A DNA stretch of 64,000 nucleotides from Pontibacter amylolyticus (GTDB lineage: Bacteria > Bacteroidota > Bacteroidia > Cytophagales > Hymenobacteraceae). A model generated the notes under the pieces. The model saw only the letters and a program-made list of their open reading frames with translations, was not told the origin of the DNA and made no database searches. The DNA is taken from the NCBI RefSeq assembly GCF_014638845.1, contig NZ_BMFP01000007.1, positions 124,412 through 188,411 on the forward strand, given 5' to 3'. Every line of letters starts with the position of its first letter. Position 1 is the first letter of the stretch. Shown one piece after another: positions 34,396 through 43,328 of this stretch. Position numbers and translations under genes: made by a program.

Positions 34396-34421
34396 TCCGA
34401 TCCAAATTCTTTAAAAGCATA

Positions 34422-34445
34422 AAAGCCACCTCTTGAGGTGGCTTT
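34422..34445. terminator. Bidirectional terminator between secreted protein and gldC
   Basis: aaagccacct-cttg-aggtggcttt stem with A/T flanks between convergent genes. Confidence 0.85.
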
Positions 34446-34456
34446 CTTATTTATAG

Positions 34457-34798
34457 CTAGTTATTTTCCTTTTTGCGTTCTGTTTCCACGTGGTTCATCA
34501 GGTCCTCGCAAAGGGCGCGCATCTTGTCGGCCATTACTTTGTCGCTGGTGGCAGTGGCGATGCTCTGAGCCATGGCTCCGATCGTATCAATATAGAAATA
34601 CTTCATTTCGTCGATCGGCATGTCCTTCGTCCACAGGTCAATCTTCATCGTACCTGCTTCGTCGCGGTCCCACAGGGAAATGTTGATGGCTTTGGCAAAA
34701 TGGATCTTTTCGCCTGCGTCGGTGGCTCTCCAGCTAATGGCCTCCGGTACGCGCTGCTCGTCAAGCGCTATGCTAAAGTATATCTCAGATTTCTTCAT
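34457..34798 (-). CDS. gldC: Gliding motility protein GldC
   Basis: 113 aa. MKKSEIYFSIALDEQRVPE and ISWRATDAGEK are typical of GldC, a small protein required for full gliding in Flavobacterium johnsoniae. No signal peptide; probably cytoplasmic. A promoter lies about 67 bp upstream of the start. Its partners gldA, gldF and gldG are 3-6 kb further on in this window. Confidence 0.9.
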   Translation of the reverse strand: MKKSEIYFSIALDEQRVPEAISWRATDAGEKIHFAKAINISLWDRDEAGTMKIDLWTKDMPIDEMKYFYIDTIGAMAQSIATATSDKVMADKMRALCEDLMNHVETERKKENN

Positions 34799-34864
34799 TT
34801 TCTTTTCTTTTTAAACTTTGTGCTATATATATCTCGTACTATGCTTGAATAATAAAACCAAGTA

Positions 34865-34872
34865 CAAAGTTA
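34865..34872 (-). promoter_or_regulatory. Bacteroidota -7 box for gldC
   Basis: Minus-strand TAACTTTG matches TAnnTTTG, giving a leader of about 60 nt. It lies next to the start of the divergent EEP-lipoprotein gene. Confidence 0.5.
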
Positions 34873-34876
34873 CGCG

Positions 34877-35911
34877 ATGCGCTACGGAATAAAAACCTTC
34901 TTCTTTCTTTTTAGCCTGACCGTCCTTTCAGGATGCGCCAGCTTAACCTCATCCATCAAAAAACCGAAACTCTATACTGTTGCTTTTTATAATACGGAGA
35001 AGCTGTACGATACCCAAAACGACCCTAAAACAGATGATGACGGCTTCACACCAGGCGGCGTCATGCAATGGGACCAGGAAAGGTATAAGACAAAAATACG
35101 CCATGTTGCGCAAGTGATTGAGACCATCGGAGGCAAGGGCGGCCCTGACATCATCGGACTTTCTGAGGTGGAAAACCGCCAGGTGCTGGATGACCTGGTG
35201 AAGTCCTCTCCGCTTCGTAAGCGCCGCTACGGTATCATCCACTTCGACTCTCCAGATCCTGAAGGACTCGATGTGGCCATGCTTTACAACCCCAGAGTGT
35301 TCAAGCCGACTTCGCAGACTATCTTGCCCATCAGGTTTTCAGAGAGGGGATTCGCTTCGCGTGGCATCCTGCAGGTGAAGGGCACCCTGGCTGGTGAGCC
35401 CGTAACGTTGTATTTGAACCACTGGCCGGAAGACCGTGGCAGCGCGGCCCTGGGGGCAGCCCGCAGGCGCGACGCGGCGGCTGAACTCCGTAGACAGGTG
35501 GATGCACAGCAGAAGGCAGACAAGAACGCCAAAATCATCGTGCTGGGGGACTTTGCAGACGAACCTAATGCTGTGAGTGTGGAGAAGGTATTAAGGGCTA
35601 CTGGCCGCCCTAATCCGGCTTATCAGAATGAGCTTTTTAACACGTTCTACCTGTGGTTTGTGCAGGGGAATGGCAGTTACCATACCCGCAACGACAACAA
35701 GATGCGTGACCAGATCATGGTTTCCAAATCAATGATAAATACGCAAGCTGGATTGCATTATGTACACGGATCGGCCCAGATCCATGACCCCGAGTTTGCC
35801 AAGTTCACGTTCGGCAGGTATAAGGACACGCCCCGCCAGACCTGGTCGCATACCTTATACCTGGGGGGCTATAGCGATCACTTCCCGGTGTACATCAAAT
35901 TACAGCAGTAG
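34877..35911 (+). CDS. Endonuclease/exonuclease/phosphatase-fold lipoprotein
   Basis: 344 aa. Signal peptide with lipobox LTVLSGC (Cys20). EEP-fold motifs are present: VAFYNTEKLYDTQNDP, IIGLSEVENRQVL (metal Glu), LNHWPEDRG and YSDHFPV. The usual GDFND catalytic motif reads GDFADEP here, with alanine in place of the asparagine. It should sit in the periplasm or on the outer membrane and hydrolyse phosphoesters such as DNA or lipids; the substrate is unknown and activity is uncertain given the substitution. Confidence 0.82.
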   Translation: MRYGIKTFFFLFSLTVLSGCASLTSSIKKPKLYTVAFYNTEKLYDTQNDPKTDDDGFTPGGVMQWDQERYKTKIRHVAQVIETIGGKGGPDIIGLSEVENRQVLDDLVKSSPLRKRRYGIIHFDSPDPEGLDVAMLYNPRVFKPTSQTILPIRFSERGFASRGILQVKGTLAGEPVTLYLNHWPEDRGSAALGAARRRDAAAELRRQVDAQQKADKNAKIIVLGDFADEPNAVSVEKVLRATGRPNPAYQNELFNTFYLWFVQGNGSYHTRNDNKMRDQIMVSKSMINTQAGLHYVHGSAQIHDPEFAKFTFGRYKDTPRQTWSHTLYLGGYSDHFPVYIKLQQ

Positions 35912-36002
35912 GGCGGGCGGGGTGAGAGCTGTAATTAATGTTCTTGGCCTGCCTTTCAATAAGTAATAGGGTATATTTAAACAATAGCCTTACAATACCC
36001 TG

Positions 36003-36152
36003 CCCTCGCTCGCCTCTGGCGAGTGTGAGCTATCCCGCGGACTCTTGCCGCTTGCAATCGGTAAAACTAATTGCCCTGCATTTTTTTGTTTCTGACGGCA
36101 CAGGCGGCGGGACGCCACCAAAAAACTCACACTCGCCAGAGGCGAGCGAGGG
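36003..36152. repeat. 150-bp element with perfect 27-bp inverted ends (BIME/MITE-like)
   Basis: The first 27 bp (36003-36029) and last 27 bp (36126-36152) are perfect reverse complements. Each arm is itself a small palindrome (ctcgcc-tct-ggcgag). The interior has no ORF. It resembles two REP elements in opposite orientation or a non-autonomous transposon, placed between the EEP gene and dnaN. Confidence 0.9.
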
Positions 36153-36244
36153 AGCTAATTGGAATCAGATTTTTCCATGCTGTCGAAATGACAACAGGGA
36201 CTTATTCCCTGAAAATGAGTTTATCGGTACACCCCTAAAAACAG

Positions 36245-36273
36245 GAAAGGCGAACCAAAACGGTTCGCCTTTC
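36245..36273 (-). terminator. Terminator after dnaN
   Basis: A 12-bp stem (gaaaggcgaacc / ggttcgcctttc) with a 5-nt loop, with a T-run on the minus strand. Located just downstream of the dnaN stop. Confidence 0.82.
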
Positions 36274-36295
36274 TGCATTAGGAGAAATTATCTTC

Positions 36296-37420
36296 TTATA
36301 CGTAATTGTTCAGCATTACAGGCATCACCAGCATCAGAACATTTTCATTATCTTCATTTGCAAGCGGCATCAGCAAACCTGCACGGTTTGGAGTGGACAG
36401 TTCAAACGAGATTTCGTCTGCGTCGATGTTGTTGAGCATCTCGATCAGGAACTTGGCGTTAAAGCCGATTTCCATGTCTTCGCCGTCGTACTGGCACGTC
36501 AGGCGCTCGTTCGCCTCGTTCGAGAAGTCCAGGTCTTCAGCAGATACCTGCAGTTCGGAGCCTGACAGCTTCAGGCGAATCTGGTGCGTGGTTTTGTTCG
36601 AGTAGATGGAGATACGGCGCACAGAGCTCAGCAAAGCGGCACGGTCAATCACCAGTTTGTTCGGGTTCTGCACCGGAATCACGTTCTCATAATCCGGGTA
36701 GCGCTCGTCGATCAGACGGCAGATCATGCGGATGTTGTCGAAGCTGAAGAAAGCGTTGGATTGGTTGAACTCCATACGCACGGCAGTGGCTTCAGAAGGT
36801 AGCGTAGACTTCAGCAGCGTGAAGGCCTTGCGCGGGATGATCAGCGATGCTTCCTGGGCCGTAGCGATGTCCGTACGGCGGAAACGCAGCAGACGGTGAC
36901 CGTCTGTGGCGACGAACGTTACGTTATCAGTGCGCAGTTGCACGTAAATGCCCGTCATGGCTGGACGAAGCTCGTCGTTGCTCACTGCGAAGATGGTCTT
37001 GTTGATGGCACGGGCCAGCACGTTAGACGGGATCTCGATGGCGCTGCCACCTTTCACCACCGGTACACGCGGGAAGTCGGTGGCGTTCTCACCAGAGAGT
37101 TTATAACGTCCGTTTGAGGAGCTGATCTCGATGGTATAGGTCTCTTCGTCGATGGTGAAGGTTACCGGCTGGTCTGGCAGGTTCTTCAGCGTCTCGATCA
37201 GGATCTTGGCAGGGGCAGCAATGCGGCCACTCTCCTTAGCCTCTACCTGCAGTTCGGTGATCATGGAAGTCTCCAGGTCACTGGCTGTGATGGTCAGGGT
37301 GCTGTCGTTGATCTCGAAGAGGAAGTTTTCGAGGATAGGAACCACCGGATTGTTGGTTACTACACCGTTTATGCTGGCTAACTGCTTCAAAAGAGCAGAG
37401 GAAGAGACGATAAATTTCAT
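36296..37420 (-). CDS. dnaN: DNA polymerase III beta subunit (sliding clamp)
   Basis: 374 aa, normal length. MKFIVSSSALLKQLASINGV starts domain 1; the three clamp domains are contiguous, and the end LMLVMPVMLNNYV matches the clamp's C-terminal hydrophobic pocket. It tethers DNA polymerase to DNA. dnaA is not adjacent, and no origin was identified nearby. No exact AGGTATA motif. A -7 box is 27 bp upstream. Confidence 0.96.
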   Translation of the reverse strand: MKFIVSSSALLKQLASINGVVTNNPVVPILENFLFEINDSTLTITASDLETSMITELQVEAKESGRIAAPAKILIETLKNLPDQPVTFTIDEETYTIEISSSNGRYKLSGENATDFPRVPVVKGGSAIEIPSNVLARAINKTIFAVSNDELRPAMTGIYVQLRTDNVTFVATDGHRLLRFRRTDIATAQEASLIIPRKAFTLLKSTLPSEATAVRMEFNQSNAFFSFDNIRMICRLIDERYPDYENVIPVQNPNKLVIDRAALLSSVRRISIYSNKTTHQIRLKLSGSELQVSAEDLDFSNEANERLTCQYDGEDMEIGFNAKFLIEMLNNIDADEISFELSTPNRAGLLMPLANEDNENVLMLVMPVMLNNYV

Positions 37421-37446
37421 TATGTAGAGCTATAATGTTATTTGGA

Positions 37447-37454
37447 CAAAGTTA
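37447..37454 (-). promoter_or_regulatory. Bacteroidota -7 box for dnaN
   Basis: Minus-strand TAACTTTG matches TAnnTTTG, giving a leader of about 22 nt. Confidence 0.6.
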
Positions 37455-37526
37455 AAAAATTTTCGCATTTATACTACCTGAAACCGGCCGGCATTTCACA
37501 ATTTCTTTACATACAGGTCAAATAAA

Positions 37527-39227
37527 TTAGAAACGCTCGTAACGCCGCTTGCGCAGGTAGTAACGCACCACCCCAAACAGGCCAAGCAGCACGATCGGAG
37601 CCACCAGGTTGAGCAGTTGCCAATAGGTACGCTCCTCTTTCACCCGCACCCTATCCAGCGGTCGCAGCTGTATTTCTTTGCTTCGTACATTGATCAGGCC
37701 TTCAGAATCCAGCAGGTAATGAATCGTGTTCATGGCGAGCTCGCGGTTGGCAAAGGTCACGTTGTTATATCGGTCAAAGCCCAGTTCGTAAGCCTGTCCG
37801 GTACGTGGGTTTACCTCGTTGCGCACCAGGTCCCCATCCGAGAAAACTGCTATTTTGGTCGGCACGCCAGTCTCTCTCACTTGCGGGTCAGCCGCCCCTT
37901 CGGGTGCTCGCCTGTTACGGAAGAGCGAGGTAAAAGCGCCTTCCAGCAAATAGCCCACCGGCTGCGGACCGGCCTGGTATTGCTCCGGCTTCACTTCCAT
38001 GCGGGCTTCCTCGAGCGTCAGCGGCACGGGTGCCTGCATCACGCGGGAGTAAACAGAGGTATAGACCAGCGGAGTTTTACGGATACCGTCGGCCCGAACG
38101 GTGTCCATTGTGCCGATGAACTTGGAGTACACCGCATCGATATTACGGGTGATCGGGTGTTTGCTGAAGGTGTTAAGTAGCGGGTAGAAACGCCAGTTGA
38201 TCATCTCAGTCTGTGGCCGTTCGCCCATGTAGCCCGTCACGATCGGAATAAAACCGGAGTTCAGGTCCATGATCATCGTCGGGTTCAGGCGCATGCCGTA
38301 GCGGAAAAACAGATCATCCAGGTTCAGGTTGTAAGGCATCGCAAACATACCGCCTGCTCCCACACTGTCCATGTTCGCGTTAAGCGCGTCCACGAAGAAC
38401 ACCGCCTTGCCTCCTTTCATGATGAACTGGTCGATCTTATACTTGTCTGCCTCGGTGAAAGCTTCGGTTGGCTTGGCAATAATGATCAGATCCAGGCCAT
38501 CCAACGAGGGGATGTCACGCAGTTCGCCGCGGGCCACCCGGTAAAACTCCTGCAAAGAGCCCAGCAGATCGGTCACGTACTGTGTCTCCAGCTGCCCCTG
38601 TCCACTGATGTAGCCGATGGTCTTGTTGCCCTGGAAAGCCATCTTGCGGATTGCCGTGGCCAGTTCGTACTCCACTCCTTCCACGGATTGGTTCAATCGC
38701 TCGTCTGGGGAGGCCGCCAGGTTGCCTTTCAGCAGCATCACGCCGGTTTCCTTGCCTTTGTACATCACACGGGCACCCGGAAACACAAGACGCTCCACCT
38801 GCTTGCCGCCTTCATTGGCGCGTAGATTGGTCGGCTGTATACCTGAGGCCGCCAGCTTCTGAAAGAATTCTGTTCGCTCCTTTTCGTCCGTTATCTCGTT
38901 CGGATCGATGAACTCATACCGTATATTGCCGCCCGAGTAAATACGGAACTCGTCCAATGTTTCGCGCACGGACTGCTGCAGACGCTTGAAGCCCGCCGGG
39001 AACTCACCGTCCAGGTATACCTCCACAAACACCGGCTCCGGAAGCTGCGACAGCATCTGCTTGGTAACAGACGAGATGGTGTAGCGCTTGTCCTCAGTCA
39101 GGTCGAGGCGGAAGAAGAAATTGGCCGCCAGTATGTTGAGCAGCACAATGGCCGCCAGCGCGATCAGAAAGCGTGTCAGGTCGCGGCTGCGCTTGCTCTT
39201 GGGTATCGTTGCCTGCTCTGTTACCAT
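37527..39227 (-). CDS. gldG: Gliding motility-associated ABC transporter substrate-binding protein GldG
   Basis: 566 aa. An N-terminal transmembrane helix (LIALAAIVLLNILAANFFF) leads into RLDLTEDKRYTISSVTKQML, the standard GldG opening; a large extracytoplasmic domain and a C-terminal helix (LLNLVAPIVLLGLFGVVRYYL) follow. GldG forms an ABC complex with GldA and GldF needed for gliding. It overlaps gldF by 7 bp and is the last gene of the gldA-gldF-gldG operon. Confidence 0.93.
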   Translation of the reverse strand: MVTEQATIPKSKRSRDLTRFLIALAAIVLLNILAANFFFRLDLTEDKRYTISSVTKQMLSQLPEPVFVEVYLDGEFPAGFKRLQQSVRETLDEFRIYSGGNIRYEFIDPNEITDEKERTEFFQKLAASGIQPTNLRANEGGKQVERLVFPGARVMYKGKETGVMLLKGNLAASPDERLNQSVEGVEYELATAIRKMAFQGNKTIGYISGQGQLETQYVTDLLGSLQEFYRVARGELRDIPSLDGLDLIIIAKPTEAFTEADKYKIDQFIMKGGKAVFFVDALNANMDSVGAGGMFAMPYNLNLDDLFFRYGMRLNPTMIMDLNSGFIPIVTGYMGERPQTEMINWRFYPLLNTFSKHPITRNIDAVYSKFIGTMDTVRADGIRKTPLVYTSVYSRVMQAPVPLTLEEARMEVKPEQYQAGPQPVGYLLEGAFTSLFRNRRAPEGAADPQVRETGVPTKIAVFSDGDLVRNEVNPRTGQAYELGFDRYNNVTFANRELAMNTIHYLLDSEGLINVRSKEIQLRPLDRVRVKEERTYWQLLNLVAPIVLLGLFGVVRYYLRKRRYERF

Positions 39228-39949
39228 TTTCTGCTGCTCAATACAAGTCTGGTGGAAAGAATCATGATCGCAATCACGCTCAGGAAATACAGCACGTCAC
39301 GCGAGTCGATCAGCCCTTTGCTGATGGCGGTGTAGTGATACGCTATACCTAGCTGGCTGATAAAGTAGCCGTAGCCGCCCCACACAGGTATAGAGGCGAT
39401 CAGTTCGAAGCCGGCGTAAAAGATGTAGCACAGGAAAATGGCGATCACAAAAGAGATGATCTGGTTGTCGGAAACAGAAGAGGCAAATACGCCAATGGCC
39501 GCAAAAACGCCTGCCAGCAACACCAGTCCCAGGTATGAGCCCACCACCGCGGCAGAGTCCACGTTGCCCTGCGGATTGCCGAGTTCATACACGGTATAGT
39601 AGTAGATCAGGGTAGGAATAAGGGCGAACAGCGCCAGCAGCAGCGCTGCAAAGTATTTGCCCAGGATCAGTTGCAGGTCTGTGATCGGTTTGGTGAGCAG
39701 GAGTTCAATCGTGCCTTCACGCTTCTCTTCGGCAAAGGTGCGCATGGTGATGGCCGGAATCAGAAACAGAAACAGCCAGGGTGCCATATTGAAGAGCGTC
39801 TGCATATCCGCAAAGCCAAAATCGAGCACGTTGCTCTCGGGGAACACCCACATGAACATGCCGATCGCCACCAAAAACACCATGATCACGATGTAGGCGA
39901 TCAGGGTGTTCAGGAAGCCGTTAAATTCTTTCTTAAGTATAGCGAGCAT
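39221..39949 (-). CDS. gldF: Gliding motility-associated ABC transporter permease GldF
   Basis: 242 aa with about six membrane segments and the ABC-2 permease pattern RTFAEEKREGTIELLLTKP. MLAILKKEFNGFLNTLIAY is typical of GldF. It forms the membrane channel of the GldAFG complex. It starts 9 bp after gldA and overlaps gldG by 7 bp, so all three are translated as a unit. Confidence 0.93.
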   Translation of the reverse strand: MLAILKKEFNGFLNTLIAYIVIMVFLVAIGMFMWVFPESNVLDFGFADMQTLFNMAPWLFLFLIPAITMRTFAEEKREGTIELLLTKPITDLQLILGKYFAALLLALFALIPTLIYYYTVYELGNPQGNVDSAAVVGSYLGLVLLAGVFAAIGVFASSVSDNQIISFVIAIFLCYIFYAGFELIASIPVWGGYGYFISQLGIAYHYTAISKGLIDSRDVLYFLSVIAIMILSTRLVLSSRKW

Positions 39950-39958
39950 TTAGTATAC

Positions 39959-40870
39959 CTACTTCGTGAGTTGTTGGAAAATCTTTTCGAGGGAGTTCTC
40001 TTCGTGGCGCAGCCCTACCAGTGGCCAGTTGCGCTCGGCAGCCACACGGAAGATGGTAGCGCGGATATCTGTATCCTTTCTGGAGGTTACCCGATAGGTC
40101 GTGCCCTCAGCCAGTGTGGCTGACAGCACGCCCGGCACCTGCTCCAGGGCCTCGACAGGTATAGGCTGCTCAAATTCCACCAGGGTGGTCTTCTCATTAC
40201 GGGCACCGGCCTGCAGACTGGCCACGTCGCTGTCAGCTACCAGTTTGCCGCGGTTGATGATTACGACACGATCACAAATAGCCGTTACCTCTTGCATAAT
40301 GTGTGTCGAGAAGATCACGGTTTTATCCTGACCGATGCGCTTGATCAGGGAGCGTATCTCTACGATCTGGTTCGGGTCAAGGCCCGTGGTGGGCTCATCG
40401 AGGATCAGCACCTGCGGGTCGTGAACCAGCGCTTGTGCCAAGCCCACCCGCTGCCGGTAGCCTTTAGAGAGCGCTCCGATTTTCTTGCCCTGCTCCAGCG
40501 TAAGTCCGCATAGCTCTACCATCTCCTGCACCCGCTCCTTCGACCGGCGCCCTTTCAGCCCGTAGACAGAAGCCACAAACTGCAGGTACTCGTGCACGTA
40601 CATGTCCAGGTATAGCGGGTTGTGCTCCGGCAGGTAGCCCACGCTGCGGCGGACGGCGATGGAGTCCTGCACGGCATCGTAGCCATTCACGAGCACGGTG
40701 CCGGTGGTAGGCGGCAAGTAACAGGTGGCGATCTTCATGGTCGTGGACTTGCCGGCACCATTGGGACCCAGAAAACCCAGTATCTGCCCTTGCCCCACGG
40801 AAAAGGAGATATCATCCACGGCCCGCTGCGACCCGAATATTTTGGTAAGGTTCTTTACTTCAACTGACAT
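39959..40870 (-). CDS. gldA: Gliding motility-associated ABC transporter ATP-binding subunit GldA
   Basis: 303 aa. Walker A LGPNGAGKST, signature LSKGYRQRVGLAQA, Walker B VLILDEPTTGLDP and H-loop FSTHIMQEV. A C-terminal domain of about 90 residues (ETTLVEFEQPI onward by similarity) is typical of GldA. It drives the GldFG transporter. In F. johnsoniae gldA is separate from gldFG; here they are in one operon. A promoter lies about 96 bp upstream. Confidence 0.92.
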   Translation of the reverse strand: MSVEVKNLTKIFGSQRAVDDISFSVGQGQILGFLGPNGAGKSTTMKIATCYLPPTTGTVLVNGYDAVQDSIAVRRSVGYLPEHNPLYLDMYVHEYLQFVASVYGLKGRRSKERVQEMVELCGLTLEQGKKIGALSKGYRQRVGLAQALVHDPQVLILDEPTTGLDPNQIVEIRSLIKRIGQDKTVIFSTHIMQEVTAICDRVVIINRGKLVADSDVASLQAGARNEKTTLVEFEQPIPVEALEQVPGVLSATLAEGTTYRVTSRKDTDIRATIFRVAAERNWPLVGLRHEENSLEKIFQQLTK

Positions 40871-40874
40871 GCAT

Positions 40875-40957
40875 TGTAATGATTAATGAATAATGAATAA
40901 TGACGCATCAGGATTGCCTTCCATTATTCATTCACCATTATTAATTATTCGTTAATT
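40875..40957. repeat. Low-complexity inverted repeat in the gldA leader
   Basis: Left units (taatgattaatgaataatg) and inverted right units (ccattattcattcacc) lie between the gldA promoter and start, so they would be transcribed as part of its 5' leader. Confidence 0.75.
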
Positions 40958-40965
40958 AGGGTTCG

Positions 40966-40973
40966 CAAAGCTA
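40966..40973 (-). promoter_or_regulatory. Bacteroidota -7 box for the gldA-F-G operon
   Basis: Minus-strand TAGCTTTG matches TAnnTTTG; the predicted leader of about 90 nt includes the inverted repeat. Confidence 0.55.
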
Positions 40974-40995
40974 CAAAAGCTGTTCCAAATATCAG

Positions 40996-41700
40996 CTATA
41001 CCTGCTTTCTTCCCTTCGGCATCAACGGGCGTACCTCTATGTCTACGTGGTGGTAGTTGGCGTGCGACTCCAGGCAGTGCAAAATAGTGGAGGCGATGTC
41101 CTCGGGTCGCATCATGTTATCGTTGACGGTCACACTGTCGATGTTGTCGAAGAAATTGGTTTGCACAGAACCGGGGTAGATGCAGGTGACCTTTACGCCA
41201 TAATCGCGCACTTCTTTGTAGAGTGAGTGCGAGATACCACGGACCGCATGTTTGGTGGCGCAGTAAGCCGACATCTGCTCTATACCTGTCGTGCCTGCAA
41301 TGGAAGAAATATTGATGACGTGCCCCTCTCCCATTTCTTTCATACCCGGCATCACCAAACGGGTGCAATAGAAGAGGCCATGTACGTTGGTGTCGAACAT
41401 CAGGTGCCACTCATCCAGGTCCTGGTCTTCGAGCGAGGCGGATCGGCCCAGACCGGCGTTGTTCACCAGCACACTGATATGGCCGCCAAAATGCTCTACG
41501 GTATGCTTATAGGCCATCTGCACCGAGTCAGAACGGCGTACATCGCACTCCACAAACTCAAAATTGGCGTGCTGCACTTCCGGGGCTGTTCTACCCCAGC
41601 CAGCCACTTTCGCGCCCTGCTCCAGCAGCGTATTTACGGTGGCAAGCCCTATACCACGGCTCACGCCGGTGACGACTGCTATCTTATTTTCCAGTTTCAT
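40996..41700 (-). CDS. SDR-family NAD(P)-dependent oxidoreductase
   Basis: 234 aa. VVTGVSRGIGLAT is the cofactor site, VNNAGLG the structural motif, and NISSIAGTTGIEQMSAYCATK supplies the catalytic Ser, Tyr and Lys. The sequence resembles YdfG/3-oxoacyl reductase-type SDRs; the substrate is unknown. It follows an outer-membrane protein gene by 21 bp on the same strand. Confidence 0.85.
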   Translation of the reverse strand: MKLENKIAVVTGVSRGIGLATVNTLLEQGAKVAGWGRTAPEVQHANFEFVECDVRRSDSVQMAYKHTVEHFGGHISVLVNNAGLGRSASLEDQDLDEWHLMFDTNVHGLFYCTRLVMPGMKEMGEGHVINISSIAGTTGIEQMSAYCATKHAVRGISHSLYKEVRDYGVKVTCIYPGSVQTNFFDNIDSVTVNDNMMRPEDIASTILHCLESHANYHHVDIEVRPLMPKGRKQV

Positions 41701-41721
41701 AGTTCTTTGTTTTGATGCTAC

Positions 41722-42435
41722 CTACAGCCTGTAAAGCAGGCCTATCCGGAATACCCGGGTATACAACTTCATGTTGGCGCCATCCATATTAGCACGGTAG
41801 TTTTTAATGCCATGCGCGTAACTCATGGACATACCAAAGTGTCCATGGTAGCCTGTTATACCTAGCCGCGGTCTGAAATCGGTGATCTTTTCGCTTCGGT
41901 TCTCCTTTACTTTAATTTCAGTCCCGTCTTCCATCGTTGCTTCAGATCGCTCTTTCATCTGTTGACTAAAGCCAATGTCGAAGCCCAGGGTTAGGTCCAG
42001 ATCTACAGGGCTCTCCTTGATCCGCCAACCAGTGTAGGGCTGCAGATTGATGTAGTCAGCTATGATCACCGCTTTTCCATCTGCTGGATGTGTCATTGAT
42101 GAACTGTGTGACCAATGGCCTAGGGCTCGATCTATTTTGGCCAGGGTACGCAGTTGCTCGTATCCAGCATGCGTCCCTACCAAAAAGCCGCCTCCGGTAA
42201 CGTACTGTGCCTGCAGGCCGGCGCCATACGTCACGCTATACCTACTGCCATACGGATTGCTCACCCCGGGACCGCCACCCCAGCTATTGCTAAGGCTCAT
42301 GGCTGATGTTTTCGAGGCCGACTCTCCACCGAACCTGGAGAGTCCGGAATTCAGCTGGGCACTATATTCCATTTTCTGCCCAAAGGACAGCGTGGCACTT
42401 CCCAGCGCGAGTAGTAACAGGTATGCTTTTTTCAT
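41722..42435 (-). CDS. Outer-membrane beta-barrel protein
   Basis: 237 aa. Signal peptide MKKAYLLLLALGSATLSFGQ, then Gly/aromatic-rich alternating strands (YSVTYGAGLQAQYVTGGGFLVGTHAGY) ending RVFRIGLLYRL, a typical barrel C-terminus. Similar to PorT/OmpW-like small barrels; the family is not certain. It is the first gene of a pair with an SDR. Confidence 0.75.
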   Translation of the reverse strand: MKKAYLLLLALGSATLSFGQKMEYSAQLNSGLSRFGGESASKTSAMSLSNSWGGGPGVSNPYGSRYSVTYGAGLQAQYVTGGGFLVGTHAGYEQLRTLAKIDRALGHWSHSSSMTHPADGKAVIIADYINLQPYTGWRIKESPVDLDLTLGFDIGFSQQMKERSEATMEDGTEIKVKENRSEKITDFRPRLGITGYHGHFGMSMSYAHGIKNYRANMDGANMKLYTRVFRIGLLYRL

Positions 42436-42504
42436 ATAGGCATAAGTTTGTTTCTAACAAAATACCAACCAGCTATACCTTCCCACCTCTAGGACTTTTA
42501 AACT

Positions 42505-43212
42505 TTAAATATCCCCCAGCTGCGGCCTGATCAGAATCTCTTCCACCACACTGTTGGGCGACATGTTATAGGCCCCGTAAATGGCCATGGCCACATCGTC
42601 GGCACGCATGAAGCGCTCCGGCGGCAGGTCCACGCCCTCCCAGCTGGCCGTCAGGGTAGCGCCCGGCAGAATGGCCGTGACACGCACACCATGCTCCTTC
42701 ATTTCCTCACGCAGCACTTTCGACATGCCCAGCAAAGCGTATTTTGAGATGCAGTAAGAGCCGCCGTTGGTATAAGGTGTGATGCTGGCAGTGGAGCACA
42801 TGTTGAAGATATGCCCGCTTCTGCGCTTTTTCATGTCCAGCACAAAGGCCTTGGTGATGTAGTAGGCGCTGTAAAGATTGGTGTTGATCATCATCGGCAG
42901 CGCAGCGTCGTCCTCTTCATGCACTTTGCCAGGTATAAACAGGCCACTATTGTTAACGATCACCTCTATCCTGATCTTAAGGCCTTTCACGTAGTTGATG
43001 AAGTTTTTCAGTGAGCCCATATCGCTCAGGTCGGCTTCCTGGTAAAATACTTTGGAGAAAGTATAGCGCTCCTCTATCTCCAGTTTCAGTTTTTTCAGGT
43101 CTTTCTCGTTTCGGGAGCAGGTGATGATATGGAAGCCCGCTTTCGCGAATTGCTCGATCACGGCCCGGCCAATACCCTTTGTGCCACCTGTCACCAAAAT
43201 ATATTGCTGCAT
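42505..43212 (-). CDS. SDR-family oxidoreductase
   Basis: 235 aa from ATG 43212 (MQQYILVTGGTKGIGRAV); the frame extends to 43269 but those residues are not family-like. Cofactor motif TGGTKGIG, NNSGLF in place of NNAG, and NMCSTASITPYTNGGSYCISK with the catalytic Ser, Tyr and Lys. Substrate unknown. It is divergent from mlaE. Confidence 0.85.
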   Translation of the reverse strand: MQQYILVTGGTKGIGRAVIEQFAKAGFHIITCSRNEKDLKKLKLEIEERYTFSKVFYQEADLSDMGSLKNFINYVKGLKIRIEVIVNNSGLFIPGKVHEEDDAALPMMINTNLYSAYYITKAFVLDMKKRRSGHIFNMCSTASITPYTNGGSYCISKYALLGMSKVLREEMKEHGVRVTAILPGATLTASWEGVDLPPERFMRADDVAMAIYGAYNMSPNSVVEEILIRPQLGDI

Positions 43213-43277
43213 GTGCTCTATATAGCTATAAGATAATACGTTTTCGAAATTTAACCGTAATATAGGCATTTAAACAG

Positions 43278-43285
43278 TATTTTTG
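43278..43285 (+). promoter_or_regulatory. Bacteroidota -7 box for mlaE-mlaF
   Basis: TATTTTTG matches TAnnTTTG; the leader would be about 40 nt. Confidence 0.45.
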
Positions 43286-43328
43286 TTTAGAAACACGTTT
43301 AATACCTAGTTTAACACGTATCGCCTGT

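Noticed and set aside
36296..37500. Possible replication origin next to dnaN
   Set aside because: dnaA is absent and no cluster of DnaA boxes was seen; dnaN is flanked by gliding genes.
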